43,916 nt of DNA from positions 1 to 43,916 of the forward strand of contig NZ_AUGY01000073.1 in the NCBI RefSeq assembly GCF_000422905.1. The letters are read 5' to 3'. Below the pieces are notes generated by a model. The model did not search any database and was not told the origin of the DNA. It was given only the letters and a program-made list of their open reading frames with translations. The translations under genes were made by a program, and so were the position numbers. Origin of the DNA: Paenibacillus alginolyticus DSM 5050 = NBRC 15375. GTDB taxonomy: Bacteria; Bacillota; Bacilli; Paenibacillales; NBRC-103111. Positions 15,266-23,870 of the stretch are shown piece after piece. Position 1 is the first letter of the stretch. Each line of letters begins with the position of its first letter.

Positions 15266-15844
15266 CTATTCGATACGGTCCCAGTCAACTTCCGGCGGGG
15301 AGTTCTTCTCTTGCAAGCGGCCCTCTCTTGCATCCTTCTGCAGCTGCTCCAGCCATTTCAGTTCACTAAATGCACGCTTGTAGGTGCCCACCATCATTTG
15401 TAGGACAACTCTTGGAACAATGGAGATGTGTTCTTCATACAAGCTTTTCATCTTATTCATAACCATTTTTTGGGCCAAAATCTTATTCTCAAGAATGTGG
15501 GCAATCTTCGCCTGATCCCCATGTACGGAAAATGGCAGAGCGACATAAAGCGGATGATAGTGCCTGATTTCTTCATGCAATTGTTCTACTAACAGTTCTT
15601 GAAATTTTAATTTCCCGGCTGCGGTAATCTGATAGATCGTTTTCTCCGGACGGTTCGTATCCCGTACAACCTCATGTGCTTCTACGAGTCCATCCTTGTG
15701 GAGTTGATCCATCGCATAATACAGCGAGCCGTCTTGCAGCTTCATGTAGTTGTTCATGCCTCTTTCTTTCATCGTCTGCCGAATTTCATAGGTATGCCGA
15801 TTGGCTTCCATGAGCAGTCCGAGAATGACGAGCTTCATTGACAT
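15266..15844 (-). CDS. PadR-family transcriptional regulator
   Basis: Residues 3-75 are the PadR winged helix (LVILGLLMEANRHTYEIRQTM, LQDGSLYYAMDQLHKDGLV, PEKTIYQITAAGK). Residues 85-175 are the helical C-terminal dimerisation domain (Vir_act_alpha_C type). At 192 aa it is a PadR subfamily 2-like repressor. ATG 15844 has AGGAGG 9 nt upstream. It is the second gene of an operon, 13 bp after a drug-efflux MFS. PadR-type repressors commonly control an adjacent efflux pump and respond to the pump's substrate. The 10-bp inverted repeat at the operon promoter (17405-17436) is its probable operator. Confidence 0.9.
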   Translation of the reverse strand: MSMKLVILGLLMEANRHTYEIRQTMKERGMNNYMKLQDGSLYYAMDQLHKDGLVEAHEVVRDTNRPEKTIYQITAAGKLKFQELLVEQLHEEIRHYHPLYVALPFSVHGDQAKIAHILENKILAQKMVMNKMKSLYEEHISIVPRVVLQMMVGTYKRAFSELKWLEQLQKDAREGRLQEKNSPPEVDWDRIE

Positions 15845-15857
15845 GGATGTTAACCTC

Positions 15858-17384
15858 CTAGTGTCCTACCGGTACGCTTTCTTTGACTGGAGCACTTCCT
15901 ACTTCAAGCTTAGCGTTACCCATGAAGAAGATGAACACAAGACCGATTACAGCCAGAACAATGGTCGTCTGGAAAACAACCGCAATGGAATCCGCCAATG
16001 CTGTTAAAAGCTTGTGTAAAACTTCAGCGGGAATGTTTGCACGGACCTGTGGCTGAAGCAGAATTCGCGCATCATGAAACTTTTCAGCCATCGCTGGATC
16101 CTGAAGGGATTTTGTAATGTTATCTCTAAGCGAGTTAACTTGAATGCTGCCAAATACCGCTACTCCGATTGCCGAACCTACGGAACGGAAGAAACCAACA
16201 AGTGAAGTCACGGTGCCTCTGCGGCGAAAATCTATTTTATGTAGCGCAGACATTGATGTTATCGGGAAGCAAGCGCCAATCCCCAGTCCAAGAAGAATCA
16301 TATAGGTTGTTATTAGCCAACGTTTGGAGTCGATGGAGAGTCCGCCTAAGAGCGAAGTTGCCAGCAGCAGCAAGGCTATGGAAACAAGCATGACATTGCG
16401 ATAAGAGAATTTACCGATGAAGCGCCCGCCGAGCGCACTGCTGACAACAACACCAAGCATCATTGGGGTTAAAGTGGAGCCTGCACTTGTAGCTGAGCCT
16501 TCAAATACACCTTGAATGAATAAAGGGATGTATGTACCGGCTGAGATCAAAACCGCACCATAAGCGAAGCTGACTCCCATGCTGGCGGTAAATAGGCGAT
16601 TTTTGAACAAATCCAGCGGGATAATCGGTTCTGCAGCATATTTCTCAATCATAATAAATGTACCTAAGAGAACAGCAAAACCTGCAAACAACCCGATGAT
16701 TTGTAAGGAATCCCAAGCATATTCTTTGCCGCCAAGCTCCAATGCGAACATGAGGGAAATAATCGATGCTGTCAGGAAAATAGTACCGCCCCAATCAATT
16801 TTCGCTTTACTGTGTTCCACGGACTCGTGATAAGAGAAAATGATTAGTATTAAGGATACAATGCCAAGGGGCAGATTGATAAAGAAAATCCATTCCCAAG
16901 TCACATGATCGGTAAAATAGGCACCAATGATCGGCCCCAGTACACTGGATAGTCCGAATACAGCCCCGAACAGCCCTTGCATTTTACCCCGTTTCTCTGG
17001 CGGGAAAATATCAAAAATGATCGCGAACGTAATCGGCATAAGGGCACCGCCCCCAATACCTTGAATGGCGCGGTAGATGATGAGCTCGGTCATCGATCCT
17101 GCCGTTCCACACAAGGCTGAGCCAATCATAAATACGATGATACCGATAATAAAAAATAGTTTTCGGCCATACATATCGGATAGTTTACCGAAAATAGGCA
17201 TAGCAGCCACATTCGCAATTAAATACGCAGAAAAAACCCAAACGAATTGACTGAAACCGCCTAGTTTGGACACGATTGTCGGCATTGCTGTTGATACAAT
17301 GGTCTGATCCAGTGATGCAAGTAAGAGTCCCAACATCAACGCCACAACGGTCCACGTTGTATTTGACTTACGGGTTAACGACAT
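15858..17384 (-). CDS. DHA2-family (EmrB/QacA) MFS drug efflux transporter
   Basis: This 508-aa protein has 14 predicted membrane segments, the DHA2 size. Motif A is GKLSDMYGRK, motif D1 is LDQTIVSTAMPTI, and motif C is GLSSVLGPIIGAYF, all antiporter hallmarks. It is expected to export drugs or toxic compounds in exchange for protons. The start is ATG 17384 (MSLTRKSN), with GGAG about 9 nt upstream; the longer reading to 17435 would begin inside the operator. It is the first gene of an operon with the PadR regulator. Confidence 0.92.
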   Translation of the reverse strand: MSLTRKSNTTWTVVALMLGLLLASLDQTIVSTAMPTIVSKLGGFSQFVWVFSAYLIANVAAMPIFGKLSDMYGRKLFFIIGIIVFMIGSALCGTAGSMTELIIYRAIQGIGGGALMPITFAIIFDIFPPEKRGKMQGLFGAVFGLSSVLGPIIGAYFTDHVTWEWIFFINLPLGIVSLILIIFSYHESVEHSKAKIDWGGTIFLTASIISLMFALELGGKEYAWDSLQIIGLFAGFAVLLGTFIMIEKYAAEPIIPLDLFKNRLFTASMGVSFAYGAVLISAGTYIPLFIQGVFEGSATSAGSTLTPMMLGVVVSSALGGRFIGKFSYRNVMLVSIALLLLATSLLGGLSIDSKRWLITTYMILLGLGIGACFPITSMSALHKIDFRRRGTVTSLVGFFRSVGSAIGVAVFGSIQVNSLRDNITKSLQDPAMAEKFHDARILLQPQVRANIPAEVLHKLLTALADSIAVVFQTTIVLAVIGLVFIFFMGNAKLEVGSAPVKESVPVGH

Positions 17385-17404
17385 AAGGTGAGTCTCCTTC
17401 ATAG

Positions 17405-17436
17405 TTTGATTATATACATAAATTATTATAATCAAA
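17405..17436 (-). promoter_or_regulatory. PadR operator and promoter of the efflux operon
   Basis: TTTGATTATA (17405-17414) and TATAATCAAA (17427-17436) form a perfect 10-bp inverted repeat with a 12-bp spacer. The minus-strand -10 box TATAAT (17409-17414) is inside one arm, and a -35-like TTGATT or TTTGAT is in the other. A repressor bound here would block RNA polymerase. That the binder is PadR is inferred from gene order. Confidence 0.7.
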
Positions 17437-17523
17437 TTTGAGTAATTAGCAACGAAAATCAGTTGAATTTGTCTGAGTTTCCTTGCTAGAATGTGCTTGG
17501 TTGTCCAACTTTATCCTGACTGG

Positions 17524-17553
17524 TTGCCGATTCAGGTATTCCTATCATATAAT
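17524..17553 (+). promoter_or_regulatory. Promoter of the LysR gene
   Basis: TTGCCG (17524-17529) and perfect TATAAT (17548-17553) are 18 bp apart, about 84 bp upstream of the LysR start codon. Confidence 0.55.
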
Positions 17554-17636
17554 GGGGTTACAAAAGGTTTTTATGTCCTTTACAATTTCGATAAATTTTA
17601 TTTGTATCTTTACTATGATAAGCAGGAGGTATGCTC

Positions 17637-18539
17637 ATGAATATGAACCAGTTAGAAACATTGCTCACCATATCCAAAACAATGAGCTTTCGCAAAGCTG
17701 GCGAAATTCTTAACTTGACCCAACCTGCCGTTTCCGCACAAATAAAGAGCCTTGAAGACGAATTCGGCACAATTCTCATTGATCGCAATCAACCTGTTAC
17801 TTTAACCGATAGTGGTAAGCTGTTCCTGGAGCATGCAGAAAAAATGCTGCGGATCGCCAGTGATCTCAAACAGCGATTGTCCGACTTACATCATACACCG
17901 CAAGGTCACATCCACATTGGCACGACCACGTCGATTGCCATGCAGATTTTGCCTAGGGTCCTGTCCTATTTCCAAGACCAATTCCCACTGATCAAGACGA
18001 CCATTCACTCGATGACCTCTTCCCAAATCATGGCTTCCGTGGAAAATAGTCAAATTGACATTGGGATTACGTATTTGTTTGAAAAAAATCAAGCCTTAGA
18101 AACTTCTGTGCTTTATTATGATACGTTCGAGCTGATTGTTTCCACGCAGCATCCACTTAGCCGATTTGCCCATTTATCCATTGAAAAACTGCGCAACATT
18201 CCGTTCATTATGCTTTCTCCAGAAACAGCGGGACGACGATTCGTCGATCAAATCTTCAAGGCCTATGATGTCTCCCCACATATTGTGATGGAGCTTTCCA
18301 GCAGCGAGGAAGTGAAGCGCATGGTGGAGTTAAATCTCGGAGTTGCTATTATCTCCAAGCTTTCAGTTGCAGATGAACTGCGACATGGCACCTTGAAAAT
18401 GGTCAAAGTGAACGAATTGGATATTACGCATCCTGTAGGTGTAGTATATAAGTCAGGACGCTACTTAAATTCCGCGATGCAGCAGTTCCTGCGCGATCTA
18501 AAAGGAATGCCAGAAACCCAGTTTCTCGGCTCAGAATAA
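17637..18539 (+). CDS. LysR-family transcriptional regulator
   Basis: The N-terminal winged helix (residues 3-62) carries the LysR signature (SFRKAGEILNLTQPAVSAQIKSLEDEFG). A type 2 periplasmic-binding-protein-like effector domain follows (90-290), with GHIHIGTTTSIAMQILPRVL opening it. At 300 aa it is full length. ATG 17637 is selected because GGAGG lies 7 nt upstream; the ATG at 17631 is too close. The effector and targets are unknown. LysR proteins often control a neighbouring gene; here the nearest are hisJ (same strand, 55 bp downstream) and the divergent efflux operon. Confidence 0.9.
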   Translation: MNMNQLETLLTISKTMSFRKAGEILNLTQPAVSAQIKSLEDEFGTILIDRNQPVTLTDSGKLFLEHAEKMLRIASDLKQRLSDLHHTPQGHIHIGTTTSIAMQILPRVLSYFQDQFPLIKTTIHSMTSSQIMASVENSQIDIGITYLFEKNQALETSVLYYDTFELIVSTQHPLSRFAHLSIEKLRNIPFIMLSPETAGRRFVDQIFKAYDVSPHIVMELSSSEEVKRMVELNLGVAIISKLSVADELRHGTLKMVKVNELDITHPVGVVYKSGRYLNSAMQQFLRDLKGMPETQFLGSE

Positions 18540-18594
18540 GATTTGCCGCTTACGATGCCAGTTTTGCTAAAGCTCTCTGAGGAGGTTATTTTCT

Positions 18595-19401
18595 ATGAAA
18601 TTCGACCTACATACCCATCATGACCGATGTGGACACGCCAAGGATAAAATTCGCGATTATATCGAAGCTGCTATTGCCGGCGGATTGCAAGTCATCGGGA
18701 TTTCGGACCATTCCCCTTATTTTGCGAGTCCAGAAGATCAGGCACAACCTTTAATTGCTATGGCTAAGAGCGAATTCCCCCGTTACATCGAGGAAGTTCT
18801 GCATCTAAAAAAAGAATATGAAGGAAAAATTGATGTGCTGCTAGGTGTTGAGTCCGATTATTTCCCTGAGCACGTTGAGGTATACCGTCAAGAATACGCG
18901 AAATATCCATTCGATTACATCATTGGTTCTGTTCATTTATCTGGCGGGGTCAGCATTTTCAATCGCAACAGGTGGAAACATTTAAATGAAGAGCAGAAAA
19001 TTCAGCATAAAGAAGAGTATTATGACCTTATTGCGGAATCCGCACGTTCCGGCATGTTCCATATTCTTGGCCATATCGATGCCATGAAAGGCTTCTATCC
19101 AGCCTTTTCTGATATCTCCACACCTAAGGTTAACGAAACGTTGAAGATCATCGGAGAAGCTGGTGTAGCGATTGAAATCAATACTTCTGGAAAGACGAAG
19201 GACGTAGGCGGCTGGTACCCTTCTCATGAAATACTGGAGCAAGCGCTGCATTATGGCGTTGAAGTGACCTTCGGCTCTGATGCTCATCTGCCTAGCCGTG
19301 TTGCTGATGATTGGGAAGAAGTCCGCAAAACGTTAAAAGAGATCGGCTTCAAACATTGGGTCTATTTCAAAAATAAACAAAAACAAATCGTTCAACTCTA
19401 A
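18595..19401 (+). CDS. hisJ: Histidinol-phosphatase, PHP family
   Basis: This is a PHP-domain metal phosphatase that converts histidinol phosphate to histidinol in histidine synthesis. Metal ligands are visible as the HTHHDRCGH start (His6, His8), GISDHSPY, the Glu in GVESDY, IIGSVH, ILGHID and the C-terminal GSDAHLPSRV. The 268-aa length and the VHLSGGVSIFN insert fit the HisJ type of Bacillales. ATG 18595 has GGAGG about 8 nt upstream. There are no other his genes nearby. It ends at a strong bidirectional terminator. Confidence 0.9.
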   Translation: MKFDLHTHHDRCGHAKDKIRDYIEAAIAGGLQVIGISDHSPYFASPEDQAQPLIAMAKSEFPRYIEEVLHLKKEYEGKIDVLLGVESDYFPEHVEVYRQEYAKYPFDYIIGSVHLSGGVSIFNRNRWKHLNEEQKIQHKEEYYDLIAESARSGMFHILGHIDAMKGFYPAFSDISTPKVNETLKIIGEAGVAIEINTSGKTKDVGGWYPSHEILEQALHYGVEVTFGSDAHLPSRVADDWEEVRKTLKEIGFKHWVYFKNKQKQIVQL

Positions 19402-19407
19402 AACAGA

Positions 19408-19446
19408 AAAAATCTCCTTCGCTGCCTTCAGCGGAGGAGATTTTTG
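19408..19446 (+). terminator. Bidirectional terminator between hisJ and the GGDEF-EAL gene
   Basis: AAAATCTCCTTCGCT pairs with AGCGGAGGAGATTTT around GCCTTC (one G-U), with A and T runs on the two sides. It serves the convergent transcripts. Confidence 0.9.
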
Positions 19447-19454
19447 TTTGTTCT

Positions 19455-21767
19455 TTATTGAATATGGCCAGCTGGATTTGATTCAAGAAAGGCAAGCTTA
19501 TTCTGTAAACATTCCTGCAACATTGGCAGCACTTGCTCGGCAGTCATAGGCCGGTAGAAGTAATAGCCTTGAATTTGGCTGCAGCCATTAGCGACTAAGA
19601 AACCCGCCTGTTCTTCCGTTTCAACACCTTCCGCAATAATTTGCAGTTGAAACGAATTGGCTACGGAAATAATCGCTTTGATCATCGCACGGTCCTTGTC
19701 ATCCGTTTGTACGCCGCGGACAAAGGATTGATCCAATTTGATCTTAGTGACGGGAAACCTTTTTAAATAACTTAGAGAGGAGTAATGCGTACCGAAATCG
19801 TCGACGGATATCGCAATGCCCAGCCCGCGAAGCTTGCTAAGTGCGTCCAGCTGTTCATCCTGCATGGCGAAATTTTCGGTTATTTCCATTTCCAAATACT
19901 TAGCTTCCAAGCCTGTTTCCTCTAAAATTCGTTTCACTTTATCAACAAAACGTTCATCATTCAGCTGTTTGACCGATAGATTGACAGAAATAGCTAAAGG
20001 TTCAACCGTCGTGCTGTGCCAAGCCTTCATCTGCTTGCAAGCACCTCTCAACACCCATTCGCCAATGCTAGCAATGGTACCTATCTCTTCTGCAAGTGGA
20101 ATGAAGTCAGCTGGAGAAATATAACCTTTGGTCGTATGATTCCAACGCAAAAGTGCTTCAACGCCAATAATTTTACCTAATAAACAATCTACCTGCGGTT
20201 GATACACAATTTCGAGTTCATTCCGGTCAAGCGACTGACGCAGATGATTTCCCATCTCCAGCTTTGATAATGAATTCATTGCCATCTGCTGATTAAAGAA
20301 GCTGTATGAGCTGCCGCTCTCTTTTTTGGCTATGTACATGGCAATATCGGCATTCTTAAGCAATGCCTCCCAAGTCACGCCCCCATAAGGATACTGCACG
20401 ATACCAATACTGGCACTAATGAAAAAAGAGCGATTCAATAACAAACAAGGCGGTTTTAGGATATCTATTAATTGTTCACAGAAGACCTGAATCTCCTTCT
20501 CATTTGGACAATCTTCTAGCAGAATGGCAAACTCGTCTCCGCCAAATCTAGCAAATGTATGGTAGGAAAGGTTCGATTGCCCAATACGATTAGCAACCTC
20601 CTGCAGCATCAGATCACCCATATGATGACCATGCGAGTCATTGACCATCTTGAAGTTATCTAGATCAAAGAAAAGCATAGCAAGAGATGTACGATTAATT
20701 TCATTGTGAACAATTTGTTCTTTTAAAATCATTTGAAAATGGGCTCGATTATGTATTCCCGTCAAAACATCATGATAAGCCATGTAGGATAGCATTTGTT
20801 CGGATTCCAGCAAGCGTTTGGTTGAATCGTGCAGTTCCTGTTGTCCTGCCAAAAGCTCTTCATTCGCAGCAGTCAAATCCTCATTTGCAAACTGCAGCTC
20901 TTGTGTTCGCTCATTTACGGCTCGGCGTAACTTATCCCGCTGTCTAAGAATATACAGGATAAAAATGAGACCGATTAGCAGTACAAGCATAAAAGAGATG
21001 CGTATTAATATGATTTGCCTGTTAATACTCTGTACAGCACTCGCCTGCGGTTGCGCAGCAAGCTCCCATTTGGTATCCGTTTGTTCAATGGTAGCTATCA
21101 TTGGATTTTCTTGAAAAATAGAGTCGTCACCATAGAACGCAGGTTCTCCAGGATTTCGGATGGAAATCTGTAAATCCTCTGTATCTCTATTCTTAATTCC
21201 TGCTTCGACAAGCAGTTGATCCAGATTTACACCCACAGATACGAAGCCCCAAAAAACGCCATCTTGATAGATTGGCTTTCGAGCGACTATACCATTAATG
21301 CCTTGCAGTAATTGAAATGGGCCGTCCATTGTCATTTTTTTAGTTTGCAACGCTCTTGAAATTTGCTTTTGAACATTCGCACGGGGATCCTTCATCAAAT
21401 CCCAATTATATATACTTTCGTTGCCCTGCAGCGGATAAACGAACTTCATAACTCCATTAGGTGCAATAATTAAATTAAACGTTGATCCCTGAGCACCAAG
21501 ATAAAGAGAAGCAATGTATTCCATGACTTCTTTATCATCTTTGTTTTGCAAGTAATTCGCATTCACATAAGCTTCCAGGCTTACCATCATATTAAAATTA
21601 CGATCAATAACGGATTGTAAAGCCAAAGCTCTTGAGGATAATTGGGTGTGCTCCGTAATTTCAAGCTCATGGAGTAAGGAGTCCTTATACTTAGTAAGAA
21701 CAAACTCTGACGATGAAACTAATATGACGAAAATTAGAGCTATTATCGTGTATTGAATCTTTCTCAT
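19455..21767 (-). CDS. CHASE-GGDEF-EAL c-di-GMP signalling protein
   Basis: A 770-aa membrane protein. The first membrane helix is residues 5-25, followed by an extracellular CHASE-type sensor (30-245), a second helix (253-274), a coiled coil (283-325), GGDEF (330-490) and EAL (505-755). The GGDEF site is intact (FGGDEF, 408-413) with no RxxD inhibitory site before it. EAL residues are also present: GVEALLRW (EAL 537-539), SVNLSVKQ, EITEN, VDDFGTHYSSL, KLDQSFV and AEGVETEEQ. It may therefore make, cleave or bind c-di-GMP, and sequence cannot say which dominates. ATG 21767 has AGGAG upstream. A TGTCGAA heptamer (minus strand, 21810-21816) lies 43 bp upstream. Confidence 0.92.
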   Translation of the reverse strand: MRKIQYTIIALIFVILVSSSEFVLTKYKDSLLHELEITEHTQLSSRALALQSVIDRNFNMMVSLEAYVNANYLQNKDDKEVMEYIASLYLGAQGSTFNLIIAPNGVMKFVYPLQGNESIYNWDLMKDPRANVQKQISRALQTKKMTMDGPFQLLQGINGIVARKPIYQDGVFWGFVSVGVNLDQLLVEAGIKNRDTEDLQISIRNPGEPAFYGDDSIFQENPMIATIEQTDTKWELAAQPQASAVQSINRQIILIRISFMLVLLIGLIFILYILRQRDKLRRAVNERTQELQFANEDLTAANEELLAGQQELHDSTKRLLESEQMLSYMAYHDVLTGIHNRAHFQMILKEQIVHNEINRTSLAMLFFDLDNFKMVNDSHGHHMGDLMLQEVANRIGQSNLSYHTFARFGGDEFAILLEDCPNEKEIQVFCEQLIDILKPPCLLLNRSFFISASIGIVQYPYGGVTWEALLKNADIAMYIAKKESGSSYSFFNQQMAMNSLSKLEMGNHLRQSLDRNELEIVYQPQVDCLLGKIIGVEALLRWNHTTKGYISPADFIPLAEEIGTIASIGEWVLRGACKQMKAWHSTTVEPLAISVNLSVKQLNDERFVDKVKRILEETGLEAKYLEMEITENFAMQDEQLDALSKLRGLGIAISVDDFGTHYSSLSYLKRFPVTKIKLDQSFVRGVQTDDKDRAMIKAIISVANSFQLQIIAEGVETEEQAGFLVANGCSQIQGYYFYRPMTAEQVLPMLQECLQNKLAFLESNPAGHIQ

Positions 21768-21912
21768 GCTACTCTACTCCTAATGTCATATGATAGTTTT
21801 ATGTCACAATTCGACATCATCACCCTCTATTATTTCATCTCTAAACCTTCCGATGCAATCTTTTTATTGAATTTAGTTTTAATTTACCAAAATAGATGTT
21901 GAAATAAATAAG

Positions 21913-21942
21913 AAGGACCTAGCCTAGATTGGCTGAGTCCTT
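21913..21942 (-). terminator. Terminator of the MFS/acetyltransferase operon
   Basis: On the minus strand AAGGAC..AGCC pairs with GGCT..GTCCTT around AATCTA, with two internal mismatches, followed by CTTATTTATTT. It lies 15 nt after the MFS stop. Confidence 0.7.
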
Positions 21943-21956
21943 CATGTTGTCTGATT

Positions 21957-23225
21957 TTACAACGCTTTAGCCGCAATTCCTGTACGTCGAATTCGTACGG
22001 CCATGATGGCAGCAATCATACATACGAAGCCCGCCATAAGAAATGGCAGCGAATAACTGCCTAACAAATCTCTTAGCAGACCTGCTTCATAGGCAGCAAA
22101 GGATGCTCCCAGCTGGTGCGCTACTACAACCCAACCAAAGACCATGCCTGCCTTCTCTTTGCCGAAAATATCCGATGCGATCTTCACGGTTGGCGGAACG
22201 GTTGCAATCCAATCCAAGCCGTAGAAAACGGCAAAAATAAGAAGCTCCGTATAGCCTAAACCAAGCGCTTCCGGCAGAAAAATCAGTGATATTCCGCGAA
22301 GCCCATAGTACCAAAACAGCAGCCAACGCCCGTCAAATCGATCGGTCAACCAACCGGACATCGTCGTCCCGACCAGATCAAAGATCCCCATGAGCGCCAA
22401 CAATCCCGCTGCGGTTACTTCAGGAATGCCAAAATCCCCGCAGGCCGGAATCAGATGCGTACCAATTAACCCATTCGTGGAGAATCCGCAGAAAAAGAAC
22501 GTCCCAGCAAGCAGCCAGAATGCCTTGTTCTTACTGGCATCTCGCAGCGTAAGCAGAGGGGTCATAAATAGGTTGCCTTTGAATTCGGCAGGCTTGATGA
22601 CTTGATCAGATCCATAGGGAGCAGCACCGATGTCATAAGGATGATTGCGCATCCAGATCGCTACCACAGGGATTAACACCGCAATCACAGCGATCGCTGT
22701 ATAAATGGCATAGCGCCAACCGACGTCCACCGTTATTTTAGCGAGAAGCGGCAGAAACAGCAGTTGTCCTGTAGCCGCGCTGGCTGTCAGAATGCCAACC
22801 ACTACGCCTTTGTTCTGAATAAACCATCGATTCGCGATCGTTACACCGAGCACGTTGGCAAGCGAACCCGTTCCAAGCCCCACCACGACCCCCCAAAGCA
22901 AATCAAACTGCCACAAAGCCGTGATCATAGGCGTCAGCGAAAGGCTGGCCGCGATGCAAATCAGGGAGATCAGCACCACCCGACGGGTACCAAAACGCTC
23001 CATCAATGCAGCCGAGAAAGGCCCCATCAGACCATACAAGAAAATATTAATGGAGACAACAGAGGATACATCCGCGCGGCCCCAACCGAACTCTTTTTCA
23101 AATGGAAGCATGAAGATGCTAGGCACCGAGCGTATACCCGCAGATACAATCAAGGTGAAGAAAGTTACCAGGACAACAATCCAGCCGTAGTGCAGTTTGG
23201 TACGTCGTTTTGTTAAAGTTTCCAC
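21957..23225 (-). CDS. MFS transporter, monocarboxylate/OFA-like
   Basis: A 422-aa protein with 12 membrane segments. The opening HYGWIVVLVTFFTLIVSAGIRSVPSIFMLPFEKEFGWGR and the GPFSAALMERFGTRRV loop are typical of the oxalate/formate antiporter and monocarboxylate-transporter branch of MFS. The substrate is probably a small organic acid. GTG 23225 is taken as the start because GGGAG lies 7 nt upstream, inside the last codons of the acetyltransferase gene; ATG 23240 would overlap that gene and has no ribosome binding site. It is co-transcribed with the acetyltransferase and ends at the terminator 21913-21942. Confidence 0.85.
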   Translation of the reverse strand: METLTKRRTKLHYGWIVVLVTFFTLIVSAGIRSVPSIFMLPFEKEFGWGRADVSSVVSINIFLYGLMGPFSAALMERFGTRRVVLISLICIAASLSLTPMITALWQFDLLWGVVVGLGTGSLANVLGVTIANRWFIQNKGVVVGILTASAATGQLLFLPLLAKITVDVGWRYAIYTAIAVIAVLIPVVAIWMRNHPYDIGAAPYGSDQVIKPAEFKGNLFMTPLLTLRDASKNKAFWLLAGTFFFCGFSTNGLIGTHLIPACGDFGIPEVTAAGLLALMGIFDLVGTTMSGWLTDRFDGRWLLFWYYGLRGISLIFLPEALGLGYTELLIFAVFYGLDWIATVPPTVKIASDIFGKEKAGMVFGWVVVAHQLGASFAAYEAGLLRDLLGSYSLPFLMAGFVCMIAAIMAVRIRRTGIAAKAL

Positions 23226-23230
23226 GCTAT

Positions 23231-23770
23231 TTACTCCCATTCATTTGCCAAAATCCCATAAACCTCATGATCGTGAAAGGTGTTATAACTGCACTCAGCC
23301 TGTCTAATTGTTCCTTCATGCTTGAATTTCAACCTCACCGGGATTGCGCGGCTCTTGAAGTTATCTGTTCGAGCTCTGATTTCGATCCTGTTTAATTTCA
23401 ACTCTTTCAAGGAGTAATTCACTATACATTTACAAGAATCCGTCATGATGCCTTTCCCTTGATACCCCTCTGCAAGCCAGTATCCAATTGACGTTTTCAT
23501 ATTTACCCAATCTATTTCGTGTAGACTAATACAACCTACGATCTCATTTTGATAAAAGATGCCGCAATAAATGCCCTTGTTCTTTGCAAATCGGCTAAGT
23601 TCCGATTCTATGAAAACCCTTGTGTCTTCTACTTTTGTTGTTTGTTCAACCCATGGAAACCATTTCGCTAAATAGGCACAATTCTGATTGACCAATTGGA
23701 ATAGGGCATCTGCATGCCTGACTTCTAAAAGCTTTAATTCGAGTTCATCACTTATTTGACAGGTAAACAT
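23231..23770 (-). CDS. GNAT acetyltransferase, RimL/YdaF-like
   Basis: A 179-aa GCN5-related N-acetyltransferase. The N-terminus FTCQISDELELKLLEVRHADALFQLV and the acetyl-CoA segment GYWLAEGYQGKGIMTDSC match the RimJ/RimL/YdaF group, which acetylates ribosomal protein N-termini or small molecules. ATG 23770 is chosen, with GGAGG 6 nt upstream; the longer reading to 23893 would overlap the divergent ParB-like gene. Its last codons (GAATGGGAG) contain the ribosome binding site of the downstream MFS gene, so the two are coupled. It is divergent from the ParB-like gene, with 100 bp between starts. Confidence 0.88.
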   Translation of the reverse strand: MFTCQISDELELKLLEVRHADALFQLVNQNCAYLAKWFPWVEQTTKVEDTRVFIESELSRFAKNKGIYCGIFYQNEIVGCISLHEIDWVNMKTSIGYWLAEGYQGKGIMTDSCKCIVNYSLKELKLNRIEIRARTDNFKSRAIPVRLKFKHEGTIRQAECSYNTFHDHEVYGILANEWE

Positions 23771-23870
23771 GATTGACCTCCGATCTCTAGTACCATGAAT
23801 GGCATTACCACGATTTTGTTTCTTGTTATATAATAATCCAAGGACAACCTGAACGAATGGAGAAATGAAT

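Noticed and set aside
21810..21816. TTCGACA upstream of the GGDEF-EAL gene as a Spo0A site
   Set aside because: A single match with no promoter boxes I can place around it; kept only as a note in the gene entry.
22764..23216. 150-codon plus-strand frame opposite the MFS gene
   Set aside because: Antisense to a well-supported membrane transporter, with His/Gln-rich nonsense composition.
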